Positions 53,257 through 62,675 of a stretch of 64,000 nt of DNA are shown piece after piece (positions within the stretch are counted from its first letter, which is position 1; every line of letters begins with the position of its first letter). A model generated the notes under the pieces. It saw only the letters and a program-made list of their open reading frames with translations, had not been told where the DNA came from and made no database searches. The DNA comes from Nitrospinia bacterium. Lineage in GTDB: Bacteria; Nitrospinota; Nitrospinia; Nitrospinales; JAJDAT01. The position numbers and the translations under genes are program-made. The DNA lies in contig JAJDAT010000025.1 of NCBI GenBank assembly GCA_029261715.1, forward strand, positions 124,001 to 188,000, read 5' to 3'.

Positions 53257-54396
53257 TTAGTGACTAGTGAACAGAGATTTAAATTCGCTATAACCTTCAA
53301 TTTCTAGTTTTTCTGCGGGGACAAATCGTAGCGAAGCTGAGTTGATACAATACCTTTTGCCCGTAGGTTTTGGGCCGTCAAGAAATAGATGTCCTAGATG
53401 AGAATCTGCATTGGTCGATCTTACTTCTGTTCTTACCATTCCGTAAGCCGTATCTGATTTTTCGAAGACATTTTCCTGAACTAAAGGTCGAGTGAAAGAG
53501 GGCCATCCCGTTCCAGATTTAAATTTATCTTGCGAACTAAAAAGTGGTTCTCCAGAAACGATATCTACATAAATTCCGGCTTTTTTATTATCCCAAAACT
53601 CATTAGTATACGGCCGTTCTGTTCCATTTTTTTGAGTGACGTCATACTGCAAGCTAGTTAATTTACTTTTTAATTCTTTTTGTGATGGCTTGGAATACTC
53701 TTTATCCATTTGGGAAATTTTCTTAGGTTTATAAACTTTATCTTCCCCCCAAATACGGTCTATAAATTGATCGCGTCCTGAACCATACCGATACATATGA
53801 TAGCGAGTGGAATTCTTTTTATAAAAATCCTGATGATATTCTTCCGCTGGATAGAACACCTCCGCTTTTCTAATAGGCGTAATGATTGGTTTTTTAAATA
53901 CGCCGCTTTTTGCTAAAGCTTCTTTAGATTTTTCCGCTAACGTTTTTTGTTCTTCACTATGATAGAAAATAGCGGATGCGTATTGTGTTCCTCTATCTAC
54001 AAACTGACCGCCTTCGTCGGTAGGGTCGATCATTCTCCACAAAGCTTCCAACAGATCTGAGTATGAAACTTTAGTTGGATCGTAAAGAACTTGAACTGCT
54101 TCTACATGCCCGGTCACTCCACGAGCGACTTCTTTATAGGCGGGATCTTTTTTGAATCCGCCAGTATAACCAGAAATAGCATCTATCACTCCATCGACTT
54201 CTTCAAAGGAGGACTCGGTGCACCAAAAACATCCGCCGGCAAATGTGGCGGTTTCGACATTATCTGAAGGAATGGGCGAACTCATTTTCTTCATCGAATC
54301 TTTTGAATTGGAAGCGCTAAAACTTGTCATTGCCCAAGAAAGACCAAATAGTAGCGAAAAAAGAAAAGCAAAATAGGTTGCGTAAGGCTTATTCAT
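53257..54396 (-). CDS. msrAB: Secreted fused methionine sulfoxide reductase MsrA-MsrB
   Basis: 379 aa after an ATG preceded by AGGAGA at 6 nt; an upstream TTG at 54414 was rejected. A signal peptide (about 1-30) directs it to the periplasm. MsrA (about 45-205) has the GGCFWC active site; MsrB (about 235-375) has [25 protein letters not shown] and the catalytic [11 protein letters not shown]. The MsrB part lacks the zinc-binding Cys pair ([11 protein letters not shown]), as usual for fused forms. It reduces both epimers of oxidised methionine in exported proteins, fitting an organism with reactive nitrogen or oxygen chemistry at its cytochromes. Confidence 0.95.
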   Translation of the reverse strand: MNKPYATYFAFLFSLLFGLSWAMTSFSASNSKDSMKKMSSPIPSDNVETATFAGGCFWCTESSFEEVDGVIDAISGYTGGFKKDPAYKEVARGVTGHVEAVQVLYDPTKVSYSDLLEALWRMIDPTDEGGQFVDRGTQYASAIFYHSEEQKTLAEKSKEALAKSGVFKKPIITPIRKAEVFYPAEEYHQDFYKKNSTRYHMYRYGSGRDQFIDRIWGEDKVYKPKKISQMDKEYSKPSQKELKSKLTSLQYDVTQKNGTERPYTNEFWDNKKAGIYVDIVSGEPLFSSQDKFKSGTGWPSFTRPLVQENVFEKSDTAYGMVRTEVRSTNADSHLGHLFLDGPKPTGKRYCINSASLRFVPAEKLEIEGYSEFKSLFTSH

Positions 54397-54699
54397 TATT
54401 TGTCTCCTCGACAAAGTTGTTTACTTAATGATTGGTTAACCAAGTTATTTAAATATTCGTCGTTACGTATTTAAAACCCTTACATTCATTTTAATGGAAT
54501 CTGGTTCTATGCGTCGTATAAAAATTAAATAGAAAATAAGCGACCATTTAACAAGGTTTTTTAATCCCACAAGTGGATTTAATTCCCTGTGACTTGCCAC
54601 GTTATTTAAAATAATGTTTTTTAAAGGGTACTCTGCCCGTCTGAAGCGAGGACGTTCATTGAGCTTTGAAAGCTTATTTCTGTTGGTTTAGCTATTGGA
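54397..54699. other. 303-bp region between msrAB and recG
   Basis: Both neighbours are on the reverse strand, so this is the msrAB upstream region and recG downstream region. No gene or strong terminator was found; a short imperfect inverted repeat (AATCCCACAAGTGGATT) lies near 54562. Confidence 0.5.
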
Positions 54700-56835
54700 T
54701 TAAATGATATCCATAAGATTCATCCTATCGCTCATTTGCGATAGGAGTTCGTTTTTTAGCTTTGAAAGCTCTGGTGTATTGAGATTGGGATGGTTTTGTA
54801 GAAGATCTTCGGCTTCTTTGCGGGCTATTTCTAAAATTTTGATATCTCTCACTAAATTGGCTACTTTAAGATCGGGTAGTCCCGATTGTCGAGTTCCTAA
54901 AAAATCTCCAGGGCCTCTAATTTCTAAATCTTTCTCGGCAATGTAGAATCCGTCTTGCGATTCTCGCATTGCTTCTAATCTTGCTTTTCCTTCGTCGCTC
55001 AATGGGTAATAGGCGACAAGCAGGCAATGGGAAGCGTGTGTACCGCGGCCAATTCTTCCGCGAAGTTGATGCAATTGGGATAATCCAAATCGTTCGGCGT
55101 GTTCTACGATCATGAGGGTAGAGTTGGGTACGTGTACTCCTACTTCAATGACTGTTGTTGCGACTAAGGCTTGAATTTTTCCTTCTTTAAATTCGGCCAT
55201 AATTTGTCGTCTTTCGGCAGATTTTATTTTTCCATGCACCAAACCTATATTAATTTCAGGAAATCGTTCTTTAAGGTATTCGTAAGTTTCGGTTGCCGTT
55301 TTGAGGTCCATCTTTTCGGTTTCTTCGATCAACGGACAAACGATATAGGCTTGTCTGCCTTTTGAAATTTCTTTAGCGACAAAGTTGTATACTTCATCGC
55401 GTTTGTTTTCGGAATAAACCTGCGTTTTGATCGGTTTGCGTCCGGGAGGCAGTTCGTCTATGAGGGAAACGTCTAAATCGCCATAAATAGTAAGCGCTAG
55501 CGATCTGGGTATTGGCGTTGCTGTCATTACTAAAATGTGAGGAGCGGTTCCTTTTTTATTCAACGCTTCTCTTTGTAATACGCCGAATCGGTGTTGTTCG
55601 TCTATGACGGCGATTCCTAATCGATCAAACTGAATTTCTTTTTGGATTAACGCGTGAGTGCCGACAACTATATGTGATATCCCTTCTCGGACTCTTTCTA
55701 AAGCTTGTTTTTTTTCTTTAGATGGAAGCGAACCTGTAATGAGTTCTACGTTGATGCCAAGTTTCGCGCAGTCGTTGGATAAACTGTGGAAATGTTGTTC
55801 GGCTAATATTTCAGTTGGAGCCATGAGAGCGCCTTGATAACTGTTATCGACTGCGGTTAATAGCGCTATTAAGGCAACTATTGTTTTACCGCTTCCTACA
55901 TCTCCTTGAATGAGTCGATTCATGGGGACTGGTTTTTCTAAGTCATTCATGATACTCGCCAGAACTTTTGTTTGTGCGTTTGTTAATTCGAAAGCCAATT
56001 CTTGCATGAACTGTTTGATCAAAGTTCCTCGGGTTTTTAGTTTAATTCCTTTTGGGACATTTTTGGTTTGTTTACGCTTATAAAATAAAGCCAATTGAAT
56101 AAGAAATAATTCGTCAAAGACGATTCTTTCTTGGACGAGAGTTTTGAATCTATTTAAAGCGTCTAACGAGGAATTCTCGTTTGGGAAGTGGGTTTCCCGA
56201 ATTGCTTGCGATAGAGGAGGGTATCCATTTCTCTCTATGATATCTTGCGGCATAAAATCTTCGGCTAAATCTGAATAAATTTCTATGACATTATGGATAA
56301 TAGATCTTAATGATTTGAGATGTAGTCCTTCTGTTGTTTGATACACAGGGACGATACGTCCAGTTTCAACGCTTGGGTTTTGAGATCCATCGTCGATTTC
56401 AACGTTGGGATGGACTAGTTCCAACCGTGAGCCAGCGCGACGATTTGGATGAGGTTTGCCGGAAACGATTACTCGCGCTCCGATTTTGAACTTGTCCTTC
56501 ATATAGGTAGCGTTGAATTGGTAGTACTTAGCTCGGATAGCTCCAGTTTCGTCTTGAAGAGCTATTTCAAAAACCCTTCTTCGTCTACCGATAAAATAAG
56601 AGCCTGCAGCGGTTATTTCTGCGCTAAAACTGGTATGTTCACCCGCTTCTAAGGTTGAAATTGTTCCGGTTTTGGAGCGATCTTCATATCTAAAAGGAAT
56701 GTGGAACAGGCAATCTTTGACGGATTCAAGATTGAGCCTTTTTAATACTTCCGCTTTTTTAGGACCAACGCCTTTGATGAATTGAAGCGGGTCTTCTAGA
56801 GAAGGAGATGTTTTTTGAGGTGTTTCTTTTCCCAT
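54700..56835 (-). CDS. recG: ATP-dependent DNA helicase RecG
   Basis: 711 aa. RecG remodels stalled replication forks and branch-migrates Holliday junctions. The N-terminal wedge/OB part (IKGVGPKKAEVLKRLN, FHIPFRYEDRS, VIVSGKPHPNRR) precedes the SF2 helicase with GDVGSGKTIVALIA, MAPTEILAEQHF, DEQHRFGVLQRE, VMTATPIPRSLALT, TTVIEVGVHVPN and QLRGRIGRG, then the C-terminal SQDGFYIAEKDLEIRGPGDFLGTRQSG. All motifs are intact and the length is normal. It is divergent from the RelA/SpoT gene by about 210 nt. Confidence 0.97.
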   Translation of the reverse strand: MGKETPQKTSPSLEDPLQFIKGVGPKKAEVLKRLNLESVKDCLFHIPFRYEDRSKTGTISTLEAGEHTSFSAEITAAGSYFIGRRRRVFEIALQDETGAIRAKYYQFNATYMKDKFKIGARVIVSGKPHPNRRAGSRLELVHPNVEIDDGSQNPSVETGRIVPVYQTTEGLHLKSLRSIIHNVIEIYSDLAEDFMPQDIIERNGYPPLSQAIRETHFPNENSSLDALNRFKTLVQERIVFDELFLIQLALFYKRKQTKNVPKGIKLKTRGTLIKQFMQELAFELTNAQTKVLASIMNDLEKPVPMNRLIQGDVGSGKTIVALIALLTAVDNSYQGALMAPTEILAEQHFHSLSNDCAKLGINVELITGSLPSKEKKQALERVREGISHIVVGTHALIQKEIQFDRLGIAVIDEQHRFGVLQREALNKKGTAPHILVMTATPIPRSLALTIYGDLDVSLIDELPPGRKPIKTQVYSENKRDEVYNFVAKEISKGRQAYIVCPLIEETEKMDLKTATETYEYLKERFPEINIGLVHGKIKSAERRQIMAEFKEGKIQALVATTVIEVGVHVPNSTLMIVEHAERFGLSQLHQLRGRIGRGTHASHCLLVAYYPLSDEGKARLEAMRESQDGFYIAEKDLEIRGPGDFLGTRQSGLPDLKVANLVRDIKILEIARKEAEDLLQNHPNLNTPELSKLKNELLSQMSDRMNLMDII

Positions 56836-56949
56836 ATATAATTTCCTAGGGGCTAAAGCAGAGTCATATTATAAAATTTTTGAAGAGAATTAAAAGTTCT
56901 TTTCTATTTTAAAAAGGATAGGCCGATATTTCGAATTGTAAAAAGACAG

Positions 56950-56979
56950 TTGACATAGGTAGGTGTTCTCCGGTATTCC
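56950..56979 (+). promoter_or_regulatory. Candidate promoter of the RelA/SpoT gene
   Basis: Perfect -35 TTGACA (56950-56955), 18-bp spacer, poor -10 TATTCC (56974-56979). Predicted leader about 60 nt, containing a six-codon mini-ORF (57021-57041). Confidence 0.35.
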
Positions 56980-57020
56980 TGTAATTGTAGGGAAGTAAAT
57001 TTATTCCTATAGAAAGAGAA

Positions 57021-57041
57021 ATGCTTCCTATAACCAATTGA
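57021..57041 (+). other. Six-codon mini-ORF before relA/spoT
   Basis: ATG at 57021 follows AAAGAG closely and reads MLPITN before TGA, 5 nt before the relA/spoT ATG. Since that ATG lacks its own ribosome site, re-initiation after the mini-ORF is conceivable. Confidence 0.25.
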
Positions 57042-57046
57042 AAAAT

Positions 57047-59293
57047 ATGTTGAAACTGGACGACATAACCGATTCGATTTTATCCTATCATCCAAATGCG
57101 GATATAGACATAATTCTGAATGCCTATGTATTTACCGCGAAGGCCCACCGTAACCAAAGCCGCAAATCTGGCGAAGCATATTTATCCCATCCTTTAGAAG
57201 TTGCCTACAACGTTACAAAGTTGAAGATGGACGAAGTATCTGTTGCTGTCGGTTTATTACATGACACGTTGGAAGATACGATGACGACCAAAGAGGAGAT
57301 TGTAGACGCTTTTGGAGATGAAGTTTATCAATTGGTTGAAGGATTAACAAAAATAAGCCAAATCGAGTTTGCCAGCAGGGAAGAAAAACAGGCCGAAAAC
57401 TTTCGCAAAATGATTCTAGCAATGTCGAAAGATATTCGCGTGATTTTGATCAAGTTGGCGGACCGAGTACATAATATTAAGACCTTAGATTCGATGAATG
57501 AGGCTTCTCAAAAGCGAATTGCTCGTGAAACCATTGAAATTTTTTCGCCTCTTGCTCATCGTTTGGGCATAGGTTGGGTTAAGTCTGAATTAGAAAACGG
57601 AGCTTTTAAATATCTTCATCCGAAAGATTATCAATTTATTGATGAAAGGTTTACGGATAAACAGGAAGAACGTCAAAAGTTTGTAGAGGATGTTTGCGAA
57701 ATCGTTTCTTCGGAATTAGCTAGCGCCGATATTAAGGGGCGCATTATGGGTAGGCCTAAAAATAATTATAGTATCTATTCTAAAATGCAAGGTCAGAATC
57801 TTGATTTTGACGAGATCTACGATTTAATAGGAATTCGGATTTTAACTGAATCTATTAGGGATTGTTATGCCGTTTTGGGAATGATTCATTCTCTTTGGAA
57901 ACCTATCCCAGGCAAATTTAAAGACTATATTGCAATGCCGAAGCCTAATATGTATCAATCTCTTCATACTACGGTAGTTGGACCGGATGTAAAGAGGGTA
58001 GAAGTGCAAATTAGAACTGAGGAAATGCATAGAGTTTCTGAAGCGGGTATCGCTGCGCATTGGCAATATAAGGAAGGCGATGGTAGAAAGCTCAAACAGA
58101 TCGACGAACAGCTTGTTTGGGTAAGGCACTTTTTGGAAGAAAACGAAGGGATCAAGAACCCCAAAGAGTTTTTAAGCGAGTTTAAAGTTAACCTATACCC
58201 TTACGAAGTATACATTTTCACTCCAAAGGGTGAAGTTGTGGCGCTTCCTCAAGGAGCAACTGCGGTTGATTTTGCTTTCCAAGTGCATACTGATGTTGGA
58301 TATCATTGTTTAGGAGCAAAGGTTAATGGAAGAATTGTACCTTTACGCTATAAATTGAAAAATGGAGATCATGTTGAAGTCTTTACTTCGCCTCAAAAGG
58401 AACCAACAAGGGATTGGTTAAAGTTTGTAAAAACCTCTAGAGCGCGCGGAAAAATTTTAAATTTTCTGAATGGAAAAGAAAAAACGCGCAATCTTGAAGT
58501 AGGCAAAAGCCGACTAAATTTAGAATTAAAAAGATTTTCCTTAAATATAGATAAAATTGGAAATTTGAAAGAGTTGGACAGCGCTATCCAGTCCTGTGGT
58601 TTTAACTCTCTAGATCCTTTGATTATTGCGGTAGGATTGGGGAAATTAAATCCTCGTCATTTTACCGAAAAACTTATTCCGCGTGAAAGATTAGATAAGA
58701 AAAAAGCGGAAGAAAAACAAGCTAGCGCTAAAAACAACGATACTAAGGTAGTCAAGTCTGGAATTTGGGTTAAGGGATTTGACGGAGTCGGAACTTTATT
58801 GATTCGGATGGGGAAATGCTGTAGTCCTGTTCCAGGCGATGAAATTTTAGGTTATATAACCCGAGGTAGAGGCGTTTCAGTCCATACAGTAGATTGTCCT
58901 AGCGTTAGCGCTCTAAAAGGAGAAAATGATAGGATTTTGGAAGTCGGCTGGAATGAAGTTTCCGAAGTTCCATCAATAGTCCACGTACAAATCGTTACAA
59001 TGGATAAGCCTGGAATGTTAGCGACGATTAGCTCAGTTCTGGCAACTTTAGAAATTAATATTACACGAGCCAGCGTCAATCAAGGACCTAATAGTCGAGC
59101 CTATTTTGATCTTTCAATAGAGGTTTCTAGTTTAGAACAACTCAACAAGACGCTAGGGGACGTCAAAAAGGTAGAGGGCGTCATATATGTCGAAAGAATT
59201 AAAGAACACCAGAAAAAAGCTTCTAAAAAGAGCTTAGAGAATATTGATCCAGATAAAAGCAAAACAGATCAGAAGCTTTCAAGTGCACTTTAA
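57047..59293 (+). CDS. Bifunctional (p)ppGpp synthetase/hydrolase RelA/SpoT (Rel)
   Basis: 748 aa. The HD hydrolase domain is intact (GLLHDTLEDTMTT, with KLADRVHNIKTL), the synthetase domain has YSIYSKMQ, DLIGIRI and AMPKPNMYQSLHTTVVGP, followed by TGS (YIFTPKGEVVALPQGATAVDFAF), a Cys-containing middle (GKCCSPVPGDEILGY) and a C-terminal ACT domain. So it both makes and degrades the stringent-response alarmone. I chose ATG 57047; a TTG three codons earlier is possible. It has a mini-ORF in its leader and is convergent with rpmB. Confidence 0.96.
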   Translation: MLKLDDITDSILSYHPNADIDIILNAYVFTAKAHRNQSRKSGEAYLSHPLEVAYNVTKLKMDEVSVAVGLLHDTLEDTMTTKEEIVDAFGDEVYQLVEGLTKISQIEFASREEKQAENFRKMILAMSKDIRVILIKLADRVHNIKTLDSMNEASQKRIARETIEIFSPLAHRLGIGWVKSELENGAFKYLHPKDYQFIDERFTDKQEERQKFVEDVCEIVSSELASADIKGRIMGRPKNNYSIYSKMQGQNLDFDEIYDLIGIRILTESIRDCYAVLGMIHSLWKPIPGKFKDYIAMPKPNMYQSLHTTVVGPDVKRVEVQIRTEEMHRVSEAGIAAHWQYKEGDGRKLKQIDEQLVWVRHFLEENEGIKNPKEFLSEFKVNLYPYEVYIFTPKGEVVALPQGATAVDFAFQVHTDVGYHCLGAKVNGRIVPLRYKLKNGDHVEVFTSPQKEPTRDWLKFVKTSRARGKILNFLNGKEKTRNLEVGKSRLNLELKRFSLNIDKIGNLKELDSAIQSCGFNSLDPLIIAVGLGKLNPRHFTEKLIPRERLDKKKAEEKQASAKNNDTKVVKSGIWVKGFDGVGTLLIRMGKCCSPVPGDEILGYITRGRGVSVHTVDCPSVSALKGENDRILEVGWNEVSEVPSIVHVQIVTMDKPGMLATISSVLATLEINITRASVNQGPNSRAYFDLSIEVSSLEQLNKTLGDVKKVEGVIYVERIKEHQKKASKKSLENIDPDKSKTDQKLSSAL

Positions 59294-59345
59294 TTTTGGG
59301 TTTTTTATCGAATAAAAAAGAAAGGGATATGACTGGAACGCTGAA

Positions 59346-59537
59346 TTAGAAGGCCTTCTGGACTTTATCTGCTTTCAAACAACGAGAGCAAACCTTTAAA
59401 GCTTTAATAGCTCCATTCACAATTACCCGGAGTTTCTGTAGATTTGGGTTCCATCTTCTTCGGGTCTTATTATTAGCGTGGCTCACATTATTCCCGAAAA
59501 GAGGGCCTTTGCCACATACATCACAACGCTTGGACAT
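59346..59537 (-). CDS. rpmB: Ribosomal protein bL28
   Basis: 63 aa 50S subunit protein. N-terminal [28 protein letters not shown] and C-terminal [11 protein letters not shown]-like segment show the L28 family; the CDVC and CSRC pairs make this the zinc-binding (C+) form. TAGGAG precedes the ATG at 59537 with good spacing; an adjacent TTG codon upstream is not needed. It is monocistronic, without the usual rpmG partner. Confidence 0.95.
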   Translation of the reverse strand: MSKRCDVCGKGPLFGNNVSHANNKTRRRWNPNLQKLRVIVNGAIKALKVCSRCLKADKVQKAF

Positions 59538-59621
59538 CAAAAACTCCTAAAAACATAATTATTGTAAACTTTTTTAGTAGATGCTAACATAGGTTCAAAT
59601 AGGCGGCAAGGTAATTTTGTT

Positions 59622-59855
59622 ATGCTGATTAAAAAAGACTCTAAAATCAACGAAATAATTCAGAATTTCCCCCATACCATCGATCTTTTCCGTGAACTTA
59701 ATATGAGTTGTTCGAGTTGTTTTGCGGTTAACTTCGATACCCTTGAAAACGGGGCTTTAATGCATGGTATGGAAGTAAATAAACTGATATCCCAAGTGCA
59801 AAAGCACATTCATGGCGATACTCCCACTGTTGCTAGCTTAATCCCAAAAACTTAG
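59622..59855 (+). CDS. Stand-alone DUF1858 protein
   Basis: 77 aa, a single DUF1858 domain: KINEIIQNFPHTIDLFRELNMSCSSCFAVNFDTLENGALMHG and a C-terminal helix. The Cys-x2-Cys (CSSC) at the turn is kept, as in the second DUF1858 domain of the membrane protein at 26700. Related domains occur in ScdA/RIC-like iron-sulfur repair proteins and hybrid-cluster neighbours; a metal, heme or sulfur-trafficking role is plausible but undefined. Single gene, convergent with flgM. Confidence 0.88.
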   Translation: MLIKKDSKINEIIQNFPHTIDLFRELNMSCSSCFAVNFDTLENGALMHGMEVNKLISQVQKHIHGDTPTVASLIPKT

Positions 59856-59989
59856 AATTAACCAATAAAATAAGAGCAGGGATGCTGATAATTCTTAATT
59901 ATCCTGGCGTTTTATCTTAATTGAGTAATATTTTTTAATTGGAATGCTTGCTAAGAAAAGAGCGAGAAGTTAGTCTAAAAGGGAGCGTT

Positions 59990-60322
59990 TTACCTAAGGA
60001 AAGCACTTTCGGTAATAATATCTTTTAATATTTTTTCAGCTAATGCATCGCTATCGACATTGAAACGGCCTTCGGCGATTTCTTTTTTAATCCGGTTAAC
60101 CTTTTCAGTTCTAACGTCTGGGGAGTTTTTAACTACTTCCTGAGCTTGTTGGATTCCTTTAGCTTTAGAAGATAATACAATTTGTTCCGAAGTAGAGGTT
60201 TGCCCAGAAGCGGGGTTAGAGCTTCCACTTTGTGCCGCATTACTTTTGATCGCCTGGTTCTTGCTTATCTTTTCTTGAGCGATTTTATTTTTTGCTGTGA
60301 AGTCGTTTCCTGGGATTTCCAT
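59990..60322 (-). CDS. flgM: Anti-sigma-28 factor FlgM
   Basis: 110 aa, low-complexity Ser/Gln/Asn-rich N-terminal half as expected of an unstructured exported protein, then the sigma-binding C-terminal half: SSKAKGIQQAQEVVKNSPDVRTEKVNRIKKEIAEGRFNVDSDALAEKILKDI. FlgM holds FliA inactive until it is secreted through the finished hook. The ATG at 60322 is favoured because AAGGTGA stands before it; an upstream GTG at 60331 is possible. No other flagellar gene is in the window, so it is an isolated copy, but it implies a flagellated organism. Confidence 0.9.
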   Translation of the reverse strand: MEIPGNDFTAKNKIAQEKISKNQAIKSNAAQSGSSNPASGQTSTSEQIVLSSKAKGIQQAQEVVKNSPDVRTEKVNRIKKEIAEGRFNVDSDALAEKILKDIITESAFLR

Positions 60323-60641
60323 GGAATTCACCTTGCCTTTCCCTAAATTTCTGGAAAATGGCTAAAATGCCTTTTTTAAAATTTGTTTCTAATTTTGCTT
60401 TTTATGAGTTAAAACTTAGTTAGTTTTACTCTTATGTTTTTCTTATCGGTGCTATAGCGAATTACTTAAGCAAAAAATCAATTAAATTTACATTAAATTT
60501 TTTTTTAAAAAAAGGCCAAAATATCATTAAAATAAAGCCTTTCTAAGCCTTTGAGAAACCTATTCTTTAACGAAAAACATTGAAGTTTCATCACTTATTT
60601 GTTTCCCTAAACCCTATAAAACACTTATTTAGTTCGGAATT
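60323..60641. other. 319-bp divergent non-coding region between flgM and the Nudix gene
   Basis: Very AT-rich, with poly-A/T tracts and short AAAGGC/GCCTTT inverted pieces near 60508-60545. No gene and no clear sigma-28 promoter for flgM was found by eye. Confidence 0.5.
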
Positions 60642-61079
60642 GTGAAAAAAAAGTATAAGAACCCGGTTCCTACGGTTGATATTATCATAGAATTTGAACA
60701 AAAGGGGATTATTTTAATCGAACGGGCAAACCCACCTCATGGCTGGGCAATCCCAGGTGGTTTTGTTGATTATGGGGAATCCTTAGAGGAAGCTGCTATT
60801 AGGGAATCCTTAGAAGAAACCTCCCTAACTATCCAATTAATTGGACAATTTCATACATACTCGGACCCGGCAAGGGACCCACGTTTCCATACCCTTTCAA
60901 CAGTGTTCATAGCAAAAGCGTCTGGAGTACCCAAAGCGCAGGACGATGCTCAAAATATAGGTGTTTTTGGGGAAAGCGAATTGCCTGAAGTTCTAGCTTT
61001 TGATCATCTTCGAATTTTAAAAGATTATTTTCATGTTTGTTCTAAATATCCTACTTGGACTCCCCATATAACCTCTTGA
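60642..61079 (+). CDS. Nudix hydrolase
   Basis: 145 aa. The Nudix box is nearly canonical, [21 protein letters not shown], ending TSL where the consensus has a Gly; the substituted Ser may matter little. Segments [12 protein letters not shown] before and [17 protein letters not shown] after resemble ADP-ribose/NAD-type or NUDT1-like members. It hydrolyses a nucleoside diphosphate linked to X; the substrate is not evident. The start is GTG. Its 3' end lies against the start of the M28 peptidase gene, indicating coupling. Confidence 0.9.
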   Translation: MKKKYKNPVPTVDIIIEFEQKGIILIERANPPHGWAIPGGFVDYGESLEEAAIRESLEETSLTIQLIGQFHTYSDPARDPRFHTLSTVFIAKASGVPKAQDDAQNIGVFGESELPEVLAFDHLRILKDYFHVCSKYPTWTPHITS

Positions 61080-61093
61080 ATTTTGGGTATGAT

Positions 61094-62023
61094 TTGAAAT
61101 TTTTTCTAAAAATAGTACTAGTTTCTTTTTTTTTAATTTGTTTTGGGAAGGTAAGCGCAGCGGCTTCTCAGTTAAAAAGCTATGAGGAAACTCTTTGGAA
61201 ATACTTAGAAAAAGTTTATTCATTTGGTCCTAGATTTTCAGGGAGCGATGGAAATGCGAAGCTTCAAGCTTTTTTATTAAAAGAGGGTGAACGATTAGCA
61301 GATTTCACTAAGAGGCAAAGTTTTTTTCATAGACCTCAAAATGGTTTGCCGGTTTCAATGGCAAATATTGAATTCCGCTTTGAAGGAAAAATAAAAGGAC
61401 AGAAACCTATTCTTATAGGAGCTCATTACGACACCCGACCATTTGCGGATGAAGAAGAAAATCCCCAAAAAGCCATAAAACCAATACTTGGAGCTAATGA
61501 TGGAGGGTCTGGAACAGCCCTATTATTAGGGTTAACCCATTATTTTTCGGAGAATCAGCCATTTAGGCCAGTTCATATTGTGTTTTTTGATGGTGAGGAT
61601 TTTGGTAAAAAAGGTTCTCCCTATTATATGTTAGGTTCAAAGTATTACGCTAAAAGCCTCAAAAAGAATAATTCTGATTGGCCAGCTTGGGTTGCGGTTT
61701 TTGATATGGTAGCTGATAAGAATTTAGAGATTTATCGAGAAGGATATTCTATGAAGAGCGCAGGTTGGTTAGTTGATGCTATTTATAAGACTTCTCGAAA
61801 AGTTGAAGGAGGAGATCGATTTATTAACGAAAAGCGGTTTTCTATTTTAGACGATCATTATCCATTTATATTGAGGAATATTCCTTCCGTTCTTATAATT
61901 GATCTTGTTTATCCTCACTGGCACAAAGAAAGTGATATTCTTGAAAATTGTTCCTCAAAAAGTTTATATACAGTCTTTAAGGTATTTGTGGAAACATTAA
62001 ATACTTTGGAGCATGTTCGGTAA
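61094..62023 (+). CDS. Secreted M28-family zinc peptidase / glutaminyl cyclase-like protein
   Basis: About 309 aa. Metal-site residues are visible in order: GAHYDTRPFAD, LGANDGGSGTALL, VFFDGEDFGKKGS, VFDMVADKN and the C-terminal DLVYPHWHKESD. These match the M28 group that includes animal-type glutaminyl-peptide cyclotransferases, especially through DGEDFG and PHWH. No ATG exists near the start: TTG at 61094 places an immediate signal peptide (KFFLKIVLVSFFLICFG); earlier in-frame TTG codons at 61055 and 61076 are alternatives, the latter overlapping the Nudix stop. It may form N-terminal pyroglutamate or trim peptides in the periplasm. Confidence 0.85.
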   Translation: MKFFLKIVLVSFFLICFGKVSAAASQLKSYEETLWKYLEKVYSFGPRFSGSDGNAKLQAFLLKEGERLADFTKRQSFFHRPQNGLPVSMANIEFRFEGKIKGQKPILIGAHYDTRPFADEEENPQKAIKPILGANDGGSGTALLLGLTHYFSENQPFRPVHIVFFDGEDFGKKGSPYYMLGSKYYAKSLKKNNSDWPAWVAVFDMVADKNLEIYREGYSMKSAGWLVDAIYKTSRKVEGGDRFINEKRFSILDDHYPFILRNIPSVLIIDLVYPHWHKESDILENCSSKSLYTVFKVFVETLNTLEHVR

Positions 62024-62104
62024 CAGACTTTTACCAGGCCCATAAGTGAGGGCTTCGCTAGTTGAGAGATTTGTTTTATATCTGAAATAAAAGGGTAAAT
62101 CAGC

Positions 62105-62133
62105 TTGATTTACTAAAGTTCCTATGGCATATT
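62105..62133 (+). promoter_or_regulatory. Candidate promoter of the rpsF operon
   Basis: TTGATT (62105-62110), 17-bp spacer, CATATT (62128-62133): four of six matches in each box and ideal spacing. Predicted leader about 70 nt. Confidence 0.45.
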
Positions 62134-62163
62134 CAATTGCTTTTAAGAACTCTAAAAAATTAT

Positions 62164-62191
62164 AAGCCTCGCCTCATTTTAGATGGGGCTT
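62164..62191 (+). promoter_or_regulatory. Hairpin in the rpsF leader
   Basis: AAGCCTC (62164-62170) pairs with GGGGCTT (62185-62191), one G-U, 14-nt loop, 20 nt before rpsF. Known rpsF leaders often bind the S6:S18 complex for autoregulation; whether this hairpin has that motif was not established. Confidence 0.3.
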
Positions 62192-62210
62192 TAACTCAAG
62201 AGGAGAGAAA

Positions 62211-62675
62211 ATGCGGTTTTACCAAACCATCGTTATTTTGCGTCCCGACCTGGACGACGCTCAAGCCAAAGAAAATTCCGAGAAAATTAAAGGTTTCATC
62301 GCCAAATATGATGGCGAAATTGTCCGGATGGATAATTGGGGAAAGAAACGTCTCGCCTACCGAATCAAAAAAAATCGTTTTGGAATTTATTTAAATATTT
62401 GCCATAAGTTAGAAGGAAGCCAAGTAGATTCTTTAGAAAAAGAATTTCGACTTGATGAAACAATTCTTAAGTTTCTCGTTGTTCGACTAGAGGCTGATGA
62501 GTTTGAAAGAATTTGTGGACAGCAATCCATTTTTGACGATCCGGATAAGAAGTCGGATTCTGAAGAAGGTAGCAGTAGGGGGGATGAGACTGCGACCAAA
62601 GCTGAGTCCGAGCCTGAAGCTGAACCAGAAGCCGAAGCAGAAGCTGAAACAGAAGCCGCAGAGGAAATCAACTAA
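62211..62675 (+). CDS. rpsF: Ribosomal protein bS6 with acidic C-terminal extension
   Basis: 154 aa. The first ~100 residues are ordinary S6 (RFYQTIVILRPDLDD, RMDNWGKKRLAYRIKKNRFGIYLN, FRLDETILKFLVVRLE). The extra ~45 residues are almost all Glu, Ala, Pro and Ser (EPEAEPEAEAEAETEAAEE), encoded by near-repeated GAAGCx units. S6 of some bacteria receives poly-glutamate tails from RimK; here a long acidic tail is encoded directly. AGAGGAGAG precedes the ATG. It overlaps ssb by one base. Confidence 0.96.
   Translation: MRFYQTIVILRPDLDDAQAKENSEKIKGFIAKYDGEIVRMDNWGKKRLAYRIKKNRFGIYLNICHKLEGSQVDSLEKEFRLDETILKFLVVRLEADEFERICGQQSIFDDPDKKSDSEEGSSRGDETATKAESEPEAEPEAEAEAETEAAEEIN

Noticed and set aside
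62137-62394. 85-codon open frame overlapping rpsF
   Set aside because: It is in another frame of rpsF, which has a strong ribosome site and full S6 homology.
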